From: Hemileia vastatrix
Taxonomy: Eukaryota > Basidiomycota > Pucciniomycetes > Pucciniales > Zaghouaniaceae
Assembly: GCA_030280995.1 (NCBI GenBank)
Contig: JASXTE010000017.1
Coordinates: 3,802,501-3,866,500 of the forward strand
DNA: 64,000 nt
Reading direction: 5' to 3'
The notes under the pieces were generated by a model, which ran no database searches, had not been told where the DNA came from, and was given only the letters and a program-made list of their open reading frames with translations. Every line of letters starts with the position of its first letter. Within the stretch, counting starts at the first letter, position 1. Below, piece by piece: positions 22,666-33,582 of this stretch. A program made the position numbers and the translations under genes.

Positions 22666-22786
22666 TGTTAGCAGTGTCAGCGCTTTGTCCGGAGTGAACC
22701 AGAGTTAAACATGTCAGCTGCACCACAGACTATATACACCTTATGTACTTAACAATCACTGAGCTACTATCATACTACACATAACA
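22666..22786 (-). repeat. Copia 5' LTR, about 121 bp
   Basis: It reads TGTTATGTG...GCTAACA on the minus strand and matches 17661-17783 apart from scattered changes. Confidence 0.85.
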
Positions 22787-23627
22787 ATAATAATGACTAG
22801 ATATGATATAATGATTCCCACAGTGTCTATATAGGATATAGACTAGATACCAATACTAATATATCTAAGTAAGTTTCCAGGACCAATAAGTTGTCAAATA
22901 TATAACAATTTATATATATCTTATGCTTCTGCAAAACTCACTTAGGCTACTCTTAGGAGGTATCAGTAATAAGATATATAAAGAATATTATAAAGTAAAA
23001 GAGTTCATCAATTTAAGATACAATATCATGTAATATAATATTAAATATTAATTGATAAGGGGAATAATAATTAAACAGTATTTTCTATGAAGTGTCTCAC
23101 TCAATATAGCAGGGAAAATTTAATAATTATTTTGAACTTATCTTGATTTAAGGACTACAGTAGTAGCAACTCAAACTAGGGTTATATAAATTGTGGTGTG
23201 TAAAATAGATGGTGATTTCCAGGGGAAATTACCTCTTTATATTTTATTTCATGTATTCTATTTATCTTTATTTACATATTATCACCCTTTGTGCATTCTC
23301 TTTACTATTCCATCTTGCCCTTAAACCTATATGTACTAACTTTCCCTTTATCTTGCTATATATTTTCCCTATCATTTTCTACTGTTATTATAGTTTTATT
23401 TATTTGTTAGTTTATTCATCTTGTTTGTACATACACAGCTATTTCCTTCTTTCATCACTTTCTTCTCTCTTCTATCTATTCTATAAACCGCTTTGTGTTT
23501 GTTTATATCCTTTCTTCTCCCTTTGTTCTCCTTTCACTTCTTTTCTATTATCAGTTGTCTGTTTGGTTATATCCATACTCTTCCTTTTATCTCTTGTTTA
23601 ACAGATTTTTCATCCCTTCAGCTGACA
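22787..23627 (-). repeat. G2 3' LTR, second piece
   Basis: It continues the LTR after the copia insertion and matches 38661-39502. It ends CAGCTGACA, the inverted counterpart of the TGTCAG start. Long T-rich hydrophobic frames on the plus strand here recur in the other LTR and are not genes. Confidence 0.85.
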
Positions 23628-23640
23628 CTTCCTATTCCTA
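23628..23640 (-). other. G2 polypurine tract
   Basis: On the minus strand AGGAATAGGAAG ends directly at the 3' LTR. Confidence 0.65.
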
Positions 23641-26038
23641 AAATAATAATAATAATAATTCTAATTCTTATATGTCTTTTTCTTATATCTATATTCTCCC
23701 AACAATTTGTCTTTATTTTCTATTTCTTCTATTTTAATCAATTTTTCTTTTTCTGAAGATTGTTTCTAGTATCTAACTAAATATAATCTTTTCTCTTTGT
23801 TTCCATTTTTTACTATTTTCTCATCTATTATTTTCTCAATTATATGTTCTTTTTCTTTAACTTCCTTTGGTGTTTCTCTTGTGTTCATATTTTTGAATTT
23901 TTCTTCATTATTTTTGTGATATTTCTTTAATAATCACCACAAAATATGGGGGGCGGACTTGCTAGCAAGTCCGCAACCTTGGACCCAAACTCACCATAGA
24001 TTGAACACACATTGAGCTATTGATAAAGGAACCATTCAATCAGGGATGAACACCACTCAGCAGAACAGTTTTAGGTGGGTGTTCAAGTAGAGTTCAGTAT
24101 GGGTTCAGTATGAGTTCAGTCTGAGTTCCATCTGAGTTCCATCTGAGTTCAGGTTGAGGACTTGCTAGCAAGTCCACCCCCTATATTGCGTAGTGAATGA
24201 TACTGAAAATGTTGGATGTTTATTCTGGTATTTGGTGATTAATTGTACTTCTACTGAATTTTCACCATGTTTTTCTATTACTAGGAAAGGTCCAATATAA
24301 TGATCTTGTAATTTTTTTTGTTCCTGGCATATCAAAGAAATTTTTAGTTGATATTAGTACCCAGTCTCCTATTTCAATGTCTGGTTCTTGGTGGTGTTGA
24401 TCCCATCTCTGTTTTTAATATTCATGTGATTTTGTTACAGATTTTTGTGCATGTATCCTTGCTTTCTCTAACATGCCTGATAACATTATTGAATTTGGGT
24501 GTATTTTCATATTTATTATCTTGTCTTTTAAGTAAAATAATGGATTCCTTGGTATATATCCTCTTTATAATTCAAATCGAGTTTTACCTGTGCTACTGTG
24601 CTTTCTTGAGTTGTATGCATATTCCAGTGCTGGAAGTAGTGTATAACAATAATATACAAATCCATCTTTATCATTATATTTCATCCCAAAAGCAATGTAT
24701 CTTCTTAACATATCTTCTATTGTTTGTGTCATTCTTTCTGCTAATCCATCTGTTTGTGGATGGTACGCTGTTGAAAATGACAATGAACATCTTATTAATG
24801 TCATTAAACTTCTCCATAATTCAGATGAAAATTTTGGATCTCTGTCACTGATTATAATCCTTGGTATTACCACATCTGATATTATTTTCATCCAAAATGA
24901 TATTTCTAGGTGTTGTGTATCTATTTCTTTGTGTGTTGGTATAAATTTTTCACTTTTACTTAATCTGTCAACTATTACTTGTATTGAATTATAGTCCATT
25001 GGTTCTGCTGGTGGTAGTGCTTTTACGAAATCCATATTAATTATTTCCTATGGCTTTGTTGATGTTTCAATTTCTTGTAGTAGTCCATATTTTTTTCCTG
25101 TATATTTATTAGCTTTTTGACATATTTCACATGTATTTACATATTCTTTTACATCTTTCTTATAATTCATCTACCATGCTGTTTGTTCTACCTTCTTATA
25201 GTTTCTTCTCTTGAAAAATGTCCTGCTATTATCTCATCATGACACATTTTAAGTACTTCCTGTATAATTTCTTCATTTTTATTACTATTTTTGTTTGAAG
25301 TTTCTCTCTACAATATAGTAACTTATCAATTATTATGAATCTGTTATCTTGAATTAGTTCTTTGTATTCCTTGTCTAGTTTCTCGTTCATTTCTAGTTTC
25401 TCTAGATTTTGTAGAATATGTTGAATTATATTTACATTTTTGTCTTTTTCATGGTTTTCTTTTATCTTTTCCAATACTTCATCAATTAATTCTATTGTTG
25501 TGATTCCCATTAGGTTTGTTTCTTCTTCTTGAGCTGCTGTATTAGTTTTATTGTTTGGTAATGCACCTCTGCTTGGTGCATCTGCATTTTAATGTTTCTG
25601 TCCTTCTCTATGAGTTATTATCATATTTCCTCAAAAGTCTTGAATTGCTAGTTGCCATCTTAAAATGGGTCTATTTGGTTTCTGCATATTTAATAAGCTT
25701 TTGATTGCAATAGAATCTGTTATTATTTCATATTTTAATTCATCCAGTTAATAATATAGTTTTTCTAATCCCCACACTACACATAGGAATTCTAGTTGTG
25801 TTGCTCCATATTTTAGTTCTCCATTTCTTAATTGTCTTGAGATAGAACATATTGGTAATTCTTTTGTTTAATATTCAATTATACGTCTTTGATGTAATGC
25901 TGCTCCTAGTCCTGTAAAACTTGCATCCACATATACTATAAATGGTTCATTCCAGTCTGATAATATTAATACTTGTGTTGATGTTAGTTTCTTCTTTAGT
26001 TCTTCAAATTATTTTACTCTTTCTTATGTCATTTCAAA
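23641..26038 (-). pseudogene. pol: G2 RNase H, integrase and chromodomain, broken by MITE1
   Basis: The integrase core is at 24565-25035, with MDFVKALPPAEPMDYNSIQV, IISDRDPKFSSELW and the QTDGLAERMTQTIEDM box, so all three DDE residues are visible. Upstream, 25050-25510 holds the zinc module and linker. RNase H lies near 25550-26000. Downstream, 24200-24560 is the integrase tail, and 23700-23930 a chromodomain-like segment (KRLYLVRY then a stop). MITE1 separates the last two. Stops are frequent. The family is the same broad chromovirus group as F1 and G3 but a different lineage. Confidence 0.8.
23935..24195. mobile_element. CACTA-like MITE1, 261 bp
   Basis: The ends are CACCACAAAATATGGGGGG and, on the other strand, CACTACGCAATATAGGGGG. 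Both are flanked by AAT. Directly inside each end sits the perfect palindrome GGACTTGCTAGCAAGTCC. The interior has short direct repeats of GAGTTCCATCT and GAGTTCAGTATG. There is no coding capacity. The CACTA start with a three-base duplication points to the CACTA (EnSpm/CMC) superfamily. Confidence 0.85.
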
Positions 26039-26303
26039 CACTACACAATATAGGGGGCGGACTCGCTAGCAATTCTTCAACCTGAACTCAGATGGAACTA
26101 AAATGGAACTCAGACTGAATTCATACTGAACCCATACTGAACTCTACTTGAACACCCACCTAAAACTGTTCTGCTAAGTGGCATTCATCCATGATTGTAT
26201 GGTTCTTTTATCAATATCTCAATGTGTGTTCAATCTGTGGTGAGTTTGGGTCCAAGGTTTTAGACTTGCTAGCAAGTCCTCCTCCCCCAGATATTGTGTG
26301 GTA
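26039..26303. mobile_element. CACTA-like MITE2, 265 bp, inverted relative to MITE1
   Basis: The ends are CACTACACAATATAGGGGG and a matching inverted end, with AAA on both sides. The body is the reverse complement of MITE1, for example AACACCCACCTAAAACTGTT against the inverse in MITE1. The left palindrome has decayed (GACTCGCTAGCAATTC) and the right one is kept. It lies between RT and RNase H of G2. Confidence 0.85.
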
Positions 26304-27445
26304 AAATATTATATTTTTCTCTAATAATTTATATAAAGGTCTGCTTGTTTGTGCATAATGTTTATTATATTGTCTGTAATAGCTGCAAAATCCTAAAAAA
26401 CTTTGTAGTTGTTTGATTTTTTGAGGTAACTCTTTATATATTATTGGTGCTACTTTTGCTTCTTCTGCTTATATTTATATTCCTGATATTTTTTGTCCTA
26501 AAGCATTTAACTCTTTATATCCAAATTTAAATTTTTGAATGCTTATTCTGATTCCTAGTTTTATACTTTTTTCCAGTATAATATTTAAATGTTGTATAAT
26601 TTCTTCAATTGTTTTTGATAGTATTATGATGTCATCAATATATATTTTTAGCCATCCTTCTCTTAATCATTTAACATAAGTTGGATCCATAATTATCTGA
26701 AATACTGCAGGTACATTCTTAATTCCAAATGGCATCAATAAATATTCATATACTCCCATATGGCATACGATTCTCAGTAGTTCCCTTGTTTCTTCTTCTA
26801 CTCTTACCTGATGATATCCTTTACAAATATCCATAGTACTAATATATTTAGCTCCTTTAATTGTTGCAATTGTTTTATCTATTCTCGGCATAGGATATGA
26901 ATCTGATATTGTATATGTGTATAGTGCTCTGAAGTCTCCACACATTCTTGATTTTCAATTGTGGTATGTAATTATTACTGGTGCTGTAATACCTTTCTTT
27001 CCTACTTGTGTAACTTCTCTGATAAACTCTAATTCTAATAGTTCATTAATATTTTTTTCGATTTCTTCCTTATTTCTTGGACTTGTATTATATGCTTTTC
27101 TCGGTAATGTTGCTGGGCACGGTTCCTCACTAGTTAATTTTATTTTTAGTTCATATCCTTTAATTTTTCCCATCTTCTTTTCTTCAAATGAAAATGCTTC
27201 TTTATCTTTCTTAATTATTTTTACTATTTCATCTTTTTCTTTCAATTTCAACTGTTGATTTTTTTAATGTTTGCTACTTCTTCTTCAAATTCATCTTTTT
27301 CTGTTTCATTTTTATATAGTCTTAAATTTAGTTTCTTCTTTCTTAGGTTAAATTTATTCTTCATGTCTTTTCCAATTGTGAATGCCATGTCTATATAGTT
27401 GATAATGAATCCATATTGATATAGAATTTCACTACCCAGTATTAT
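26304..27445 (-). pseudogene. pol: G2 reverse transcriptase and protease C-terminus
   Basis: On the minus strand, 27440-27260 reads ILGSEILYQYGFIINYIDMA, the second half of the protease with its ILG motif, cut by G3. The RT N-terminus is at 26955-27251. The palm is at 26667-26945 (CGDFRALYTYTISDSYPMPR, then DICKGYHQV). The catalytic YIDDIIILSKT is near 26620-26650, and the thumb and connection run on to 26304, where MITE2 lies. A few stops interrupt, but all RT blocks can be recognised in order. Confidence 0.8.
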
Positions 27446-28521
27446 TGTCAGCCAGGCTACTAGACTTATTCAGTAAAATAATTAATTATTTAAATGAGAT
27501 AAAGCCACACCTTTTATGTCTTATTATATTTAATTATTTATTACTTGCAATAAACTAACTAATTACAATAAGTAAATTTAGTAATTATTTAAAATTAATA
27601 ATAATGTCCCTGATATTTTTATTCTCTAACACCGTGCTCAATAACAGGATGAAAAAGGAATCAAATTATATTAAAGTACTAAAGTCTAAAAATTCAAATT
27701 TCTTTATTTAAAAATTTAAAATTCTATTACTATAAAAATTTCTTAATTCAAAATATTTTACACTAAGTGTGACAATTAAAAGAAACTCTAAACTATATCA
27801 AATAATGTGATATATTTAAATTGACACATCCTTTTAGCATACCTTTGTTATGTGCACATTTTTATTTTTTGAATGGTTTTTCTCTCACACTCCCTTATGG
27901 ATAGTTGTTAACTCCATGTGTTATCTCTCTCTTTTTTCCTATAAATGGCTTTCTCTTTTTGTGTTGTTTTTATCATTCCTAACTTAACCATTCTATTAAA
28001 TTATTTTTAAATAAAATACTATTACTATTATTTGTCTTTTAGTATTTAAATTATTGTAATCCTAAATTATAAATTATAATAATATTTATAACCCTAGCTC
28101 TTTTATTAAGTAAAGTAAAATATAAGAAAATTTACATACTTAGCTTTGAAACTGTCCAAATCCATCATCCAAAATCTTTTAGACCAAAAGGAATCCCCCA
28201 ATACTTGAGGCCCTTTCCAAATTGTTGGCGGTGCATAGTTATCTTGAAGCTGGTGAACAAGGGACATTTGACGTTGAGGTATCTGTAAGGACAATTGGAC
28301 AACGAAAACAACAAACATCAAAGACCATGTGACTTGTTTTTTTTGCTGCAACCGGGAATCAAACCGTGCTCCAAAACTTGGGTTCATATATTGTAAATAT
28401 CCATATATATTCATGGTAATTATATATATTACTATTTGTGGGTCACTTTGCACGTTTAATTATCTACGTATATCTTTTTACTCAGAACTCCATAAGTGGC
28501 ATTAATTTGCTCATTTTACAG
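27446..28521 (+). repeat. G3 5' LTR, longer than its partner
   Basis: It matches 34851-35645 up to AAGGAATCCCCC, then has about 250 more bases than the 3' LTR before the likely end TCATTTTACA. The extra part contains a tRNA-like fragment. TATA-like TATAAATGGC lies at about 27951. Confidence 0.75.
28195..28521 (-). repeat. Extra segment of the G3 5' LTR with tRNA-like B box
   Basis: On the minus strand, GGTTTGATTCCCGGTTGCAGC resembles the T-arm and acceptor 3' half of a tRNA, with a B box (GGTTTGATTCC) one base from consensus. The T stem does not pair fully and no A box or 5' half is evident. It may be a SINE fragment or an old primer-site remnant. The segment is absent from the 3' LTR. Confidence 0.35.
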
Positions 28522-28556
28522 GGGGAGGCGCCTGGTAAATAAAATAATTTTTTTTC

Positions 28557-29034
28557 TTAGTTGACCAAGATAGAAATATATTGTTCTTAGTCCTAGAAGT
28601 AATATTAAAATTAAATTAACTATTTTATATTATTATTTTTTAATTATTTCAGTTAACCTCTGTCCTGTTAATTAAAAAATCATATTATTTCTTCAGTTGA
28701 CAAATTTTCCTGGCAGTGAAATAATAATATTAAAAATTAGTTAGATTAATTATATTAAAATTATTTCAGTTGAAATTAAGTCCTGGAAATTAAAATTATT
28801 TTCAGTTAACATTAAGTCCTGGTAATTAATTTCTTCAGTTGACTTTTAGTCCTGATAATTATCAGCTTTTACATTACTAATTAATTAATTATTTTATTTT
28901 TTCAGTTGATTTATTTTAATCCTGGTTATAAAATTATTTTAAATTAATTAATAAAATTTTGATTATTATACCAGTTGATTCTTTGTCCTGAAAAACATTT
29001 TATTTTCATTATTCCAGTTGATTACAAAATCCTG
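28557..29034 (+). repeat. Leader array of nine CAGTTRA...TCCTG units in G3
   Basis: The unit is CAGTTGA or CAGTTAA, then 5-10 bases, then TCCTG. The first unit is divergent (TAGTTGA...TCCTA). Positions are about 28557, 28650, 28694, 28767, 28803, 28836, 28903, 28972 and 29015. Spacings vary from 33 to 93 bases with AT-rich filler, often TAATTAAA. Each unit can pair CAG with CTG as a short hairpin. The array lies between the 5' LTR and the gag start, where packaging and dimer signals of retroelements sit. Confidence 0.7.
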
Positions 29035-29140
29035 ATAATTACTTTTATATTAAAATTTTTTTTCCTTATTTTTCTTTAAATAAAGTAAAAATAATAACTG
29101 ATTAAATATTTCTTTTTCTCAGTTCAGGGTAATCACAACT

Positions 29141-31420
29141 ATGACTGATCAAGGTGCTTCTTCTGGCTGTGATGAGGAACTAGGTTTAATTGATTATGAT
29201 GAAGCTTCTTCTGTAAGTTCTCCTTTGACTACAAAACTGGCTCAAATTAATCAATTACTGTACCAATCATGATGCGGAGATGCAAGAGATAGAGATATTA
29301 GTGAGGACAACTACTCTGGAGAAAAATCCTTCAAACAACCCCCCAGAAGAGCTTCCAAAAGGCTTCAAGATAAAAAAGATGCCCTTGAATCAGAAAGTCA
29401 GCAATCTATTCACTCACATCAAGGAGTTGAGGTTAAGAACAGGCTCTCTAGAAGACAAGGTAAGAAAAATAGAATCTTTCCTTCAAGAGAAGAGAAAACC
29501 TCCTCATCCCCCAAAAGCCCTTCCACATTTGGCACCCCAGCAACAAGAAAAGGTGGAAGTCTCAAAGTGGCAGTGGAATTGGCTGAACACCCAGTGGGAT
29601 TATCTGTCCCAACAATAACAACCACAAGTACCTCAGGCAGGTCCTTCAAGAACCAAACAGTTCAACCCTCCAACTCTCCACCCTTATCAAGGAGGAAGAA
29701 AGAGAAAAAACAATCACATTCAATTTTTTCCCAATCCATGATAAGCCCCTCTATTGAATCTCAAGTACCATTTCTTGTTACTGATTTAGTTCCTTCAGGT
29801 AATTCTGGAAGAGGAGATGATACTTTGAGACCTTAGAGGCTGAGAGTGGTAGACAAATTGCTCAATATTCTAATGTTTCTAATCCTTTGGTTTTGATTTC
29901 TACTTCAATGATAAATCCTGAAATGGCTATTATTGATGAGACACTTGAACCTGAGTTTTATGAGAGTCTGGAAAGTTATTCTGTTTCCCTATTGAGAAAT
30001 ACTCCAGATGTAGCTAAAATTAATGATGAATATTTGAGGGATATTATTGCTAAATTAAATCATAAAATGAACAACATGCAATTGAATCAGAAATTTAATA
30101 GTTTGTTAAATGAACAGGGTTATCAATCATTGAGGAGTTAATTACAGAGAGTTTCTGATGATTTATTTAATTATAAAGTAACTCATGAAAAGAAAGTTGC
30201 CTTATGGCAAAATATCAAGAATGATTTGTATAAATTACAAGATACTGTGTCCATTTATTTCCAAGAGCTAGAGAGACATAAGCTGAACTTAAAATGATTA
30301 AGTTATCATTATTCATCTTTACAAAATAAGAAGCAGTTTTATTTTGCAACCATCAACGAGAGTTTATCTAGTATTCCAAGAGTGAAGACTAGGTTAACAA
30401 CCATTGAAGAGAAATCAAATTCATTGTTACATGATCAAAACTTTTCTGACATTTCTTTGAAAGAACATGTGGTGCAGGATACCCCAATTTTACATATTCC
30501 TAGTTCATCCAAAGTGAAATTAGTTCTAGAAATGCCTGTTGATACCACTGAGTTTCCATCAAAAATTGATGATGTACCTGGATCATCCACAGAAGGATTA
30601 AGAAATGATATTACTTCCTGATTGGAGAAGCTACAGCTCCTTCTCACTCAGAAACAAGCTTGTAATAAGGAGACTACTTCAAACCAAAAGAATTGGCCAA
30701 AAATTGACCAATATCCAAAATTTGATGGTGACTCTTCCTCTGATTGGCAGCAGTTCATTTGCAGGATTGACAACTTAAAAAGTTCTTACAAACTCCCAGA
30801 TGATGAAATTGTGTCAAAGTTAATTTCTTTATTTACCAATGTAGCCTTAATGTGGTATGAATCTGTTCTCTTGGATAAAAATAACTACTCATGGGAAGAT
30901 TGGAAAAGATTAATTAAAGCACAATTTGGTGGTTCCAAGTTTAGGATAGCTCAACAAAGGCAGTATGAAGAAACCAGATTTAGCTCTTCTATTGATAAAC
31001 CTATTGAGTTCCTGATGAAACTTGTGAAAATATTGAGGGCAATGGACCCAAATATGGAGTTTGAGTTATAGAAGTACAGGATCCTCTATAAATTACCCAT
31101 GTCTTTGAGAGACTTGATAGTTGCTAGGACTGATCTCTCAAGAGAACCTTCTTCTTTCATTAATACTTGTAATGAGATCCTTCTAAACAAAAAGTATGAT
31201 GCTAGAAGATTCATTCCTAGAACTCCATTGGAGAAACACTCCAATTACCAACAGAAACCTCTACAAAAGGTTGGTAAACCTTCTGCCCTGGTTGCACCTA
31301 AAAAGTATGCAACAAACACTTGATTCAAATGCAGCAAGCCTTGGTAGAAAGTCAATTTTTGTGAAAAGAAGATCAATCTTTTTGAATAAACAGAGGAACA
31401 TGCTGATGACACAATAGCAC
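29141..31420 (+). pseudogene. gag: G3 gag, broken
   Basis: The likely start is 29141 (MTDQGASSGCDEELG). A basic, serine-rich region follows to 29836, then a helical region with coiled-coil character (29887-30621). The conserved gag core is 30622-31071 (IDQYPKFDGDSSSDWQQFI, MWYESVLLDKNNYSWEDWK), and the C-terminus is at 31099-31323. The expected CCHC zinc knuckle near 31320-31365 reads with TGA for its first cysteine and TAG for its histidine. At least six stops interrupt. One TGA at about 29270 fits a CGA to TGA change. Gag builds the particle and binds RNA. Confidence 0.75.
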
Positions 31421-31479
31421 TGGATAATACTTCAAGTGATTGTGCCAGAAATATTTCATAGGAATCTCATCTGAAAATT

Positions 31480-31830
31480 TTGATGCTGGAAGAGTATAAT
31501 CATTATTTAAATATTATTAATATTGAGAATAAAGATTTATATAAATTAGAGAATGATGAGATCATAAAAAACCTTGAGGACAGCTCAATGATTATTGCCC
31601 ATCTCAAGGCACCAGTCTTGATCAATGGAAATAACATTGAGGTTTTTTTAGATTCTGGAGCTGGAGGAAGTGTAGTATCTGAAAAATTACTTGCTTCAGA
31701 TGACCTAGATTAAAAAGCAAAACATATGCCTATCATTTCTGAGAATTCGAGAGGTTATGGCTCAGTTTTATCCCCCATTGGTAAATACAAAGCCACAGTA
31801 TTTTTCAAATATAACCTTCCTATGGCATTT
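31480..31830 (+). pseudogene. pol: G3 protease with internal deletion
   Basis: The first half is clear: VFLDSGAGGSVVSEKLL with the catalytic aspartate near 31650, a stop at 31711, then YGSVLSPIGKYKATVFFKYN. It then jumps directly to PMAFAHGSHELGLVK. The F1 copy has about 115 codons between these points, including its WFIIGNNLL motif. G3 therefore lacks the second half of the protease. Confidence 0.75.
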
Positions 31831-33582
31831 GCTCATGGATCACATGAATTAGGATTGGTAAAAGAAGAAATTAAGCTCTCATTATCTTTCCCATTAACTG
31901 AAATACCACATAGTTTAAAGAAGAAGCCTTATCCTGCTTCTCCTACAAAGAGAATAGATATTGAAGATAATATCTCTACCCTTTTAAAAATGAATATTAT
32001 TGAAAAGGTAGTTAAAACACCTAAATATTGTGTTATATCACCTGTCCTAATTTCTTATGAGAAATATTAAGCCAGGATATGTGGTGATTATAGAGCATTG
32101 AACACTTATACTGTTGATGATATATATCCTTTACCTAGAATTAGCTCTATACATGCTACCCTACAAAGTGCTAAATATATCAGCTGTTTGGATGGTAACA
32201 AGGGAGATCACCAGGTACCTGTTGGGAAGAATTCTTAGAATTTTCTGATGATTTCTACTCATACGGGTATTTATAATTATGTTGGGATGACATTTGGCCC
32301 TGAAAATGCCCCTTCAGTTTTTCAAAAAGTTATGGGTAACACATTCCAACGAGAAATAATTGAAGAATGGCTGATGTTTTATATTGATGATATAATCATA
32401 TTCTCTAAAACATTTGAGGACCATCTTAACCACCTGTGTAAATTATTCTATAAGATGGATGAGATAAATATGACAATTGATTTGAAGAAATGCAAATTTG
32501 GTTTTCACTCCTTAAAAGTGCTAGGTCATGTTGTCTCAGGTTTAAAGATATGTGTTGACCAAAAAAAAGTGGCAGCCATACAACAGGTGAAGGCTCCTAC
32601 CACAGTTAGAGAGCTTCAGATTTTTTTGGGAATGTGTGGATACTATAGAAAGTATATTAAAAATTACAAAGTCATAGCATTACCCCTTACCCAATTTAAT
32701 AGGAAAGATGTTGCTTTTGTAAGGAAAAGTGAAAGACAAGGAGCTTTTGACACAATGAAACTTTGTTTAATGTCAGCACCAATTCTTGCTTTACCTAAAT
32801 TTAATTAACCATTTGTTTTATACACTGATGCCAGTTTTATTGGTCTTGGTGCTGACCTCCATCAAAAACAAGTGATAAACGATAAAGTATCAGAAGTAGT
32901 AATTTGCTATATTTCAAGAACCTTGAGAAATAGTGAATTGAAACATGGTTCCACTCAACTAAAGTTTTTGGCAGTAGTGTGTGCTCTAAAAAAGCTACAT
33001 TATTATCTGGATGATCAGAAATTTGAACTTGTCACTGAATGCAGTGCAGTTAAATCCCTCTTAAATTTAAAAACACCTAAAAGACATATGTTCAGATGGC
33101 AGCTAGCTGTTCAAGAATACAGATGGAGGATGACAATAATTCATAGGGCTGGTATTGTTCACTCAAAGGTAGATATATTATCAAGGTTACCATTGCCAAA
33201 TGATGACTCAAATCCTGCATATGTTCCTGAAGATGAGATAGTTTATATTTATGGAATATATGTGGTTGATATCGAGGAAGAGCTATTACAGCTTATTCTG
33301 GAATCATATGATAAGGAAAATGACTTAAAAAAGTTATGTACCATGTTAAATGATCAAAAGAATTCTTCAATACAAGCATTAATTAAAACTCTTCCACCAA
33401 AGTACCAGAAGGCTTTAGAAGAAGGTAAATATTCAATTGATGGAGGATATATATATTATAGAAAAAAGTTGAGTAATTTTATTGTTATTCCTACTTCTAT
33501 GAAAGAGATCATCTTGAAAATTTGTCATGATGACATATTGGCTGGACATTTTGATCTTGAAAAAACAATGATCAGAATTTAA
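31831..33582 (+). pseudogene. pol: G3 reverse transcriptase and RNase H, broken
   Basis: The RT fingers lie at 31831-32070, and the palm at 32071-32810, with CGDYRALNTY near 32080, TFGPENAPSVFQ, and the catalytic YIDDIIIFSKT near 32382-32412. RNase H is at 32815-33200 (LYTDASFIGLGA, then GSTQLKFLAVVCALKK). Stops occur near 32068 (TAA), 32236 (TAG), 32806 (TAA) and 33580 (TAA). The sequence is otherwise collinear with F1, and the positions of F1 stops are intact here. Confidence 0.85.

Larger units (their letters stand above)
17603..22786 (-). mobile_element. Ty1/copia LTR retrotransposon inside the G2 LTR
   Basis: Flanks ATAAC (17598) and ATAAT (22787) fit a five-base duplication. Removing the element restores the G2 LTR sequence seen at 38655-38680. 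LTRs are very short (about 121 bp at 22666-22786). On the minus strand the order is gag with a zinc knuckle, protease, integrase, RT, RNase H, which is the copia order. All coding frames carry stops or shifts. Confidence 0.9.

Noticed and set aside
24348..24851. 167-codon plus-strand frame
   Set aside because: Complement of the G2 integrase; no family resemblance of its own.
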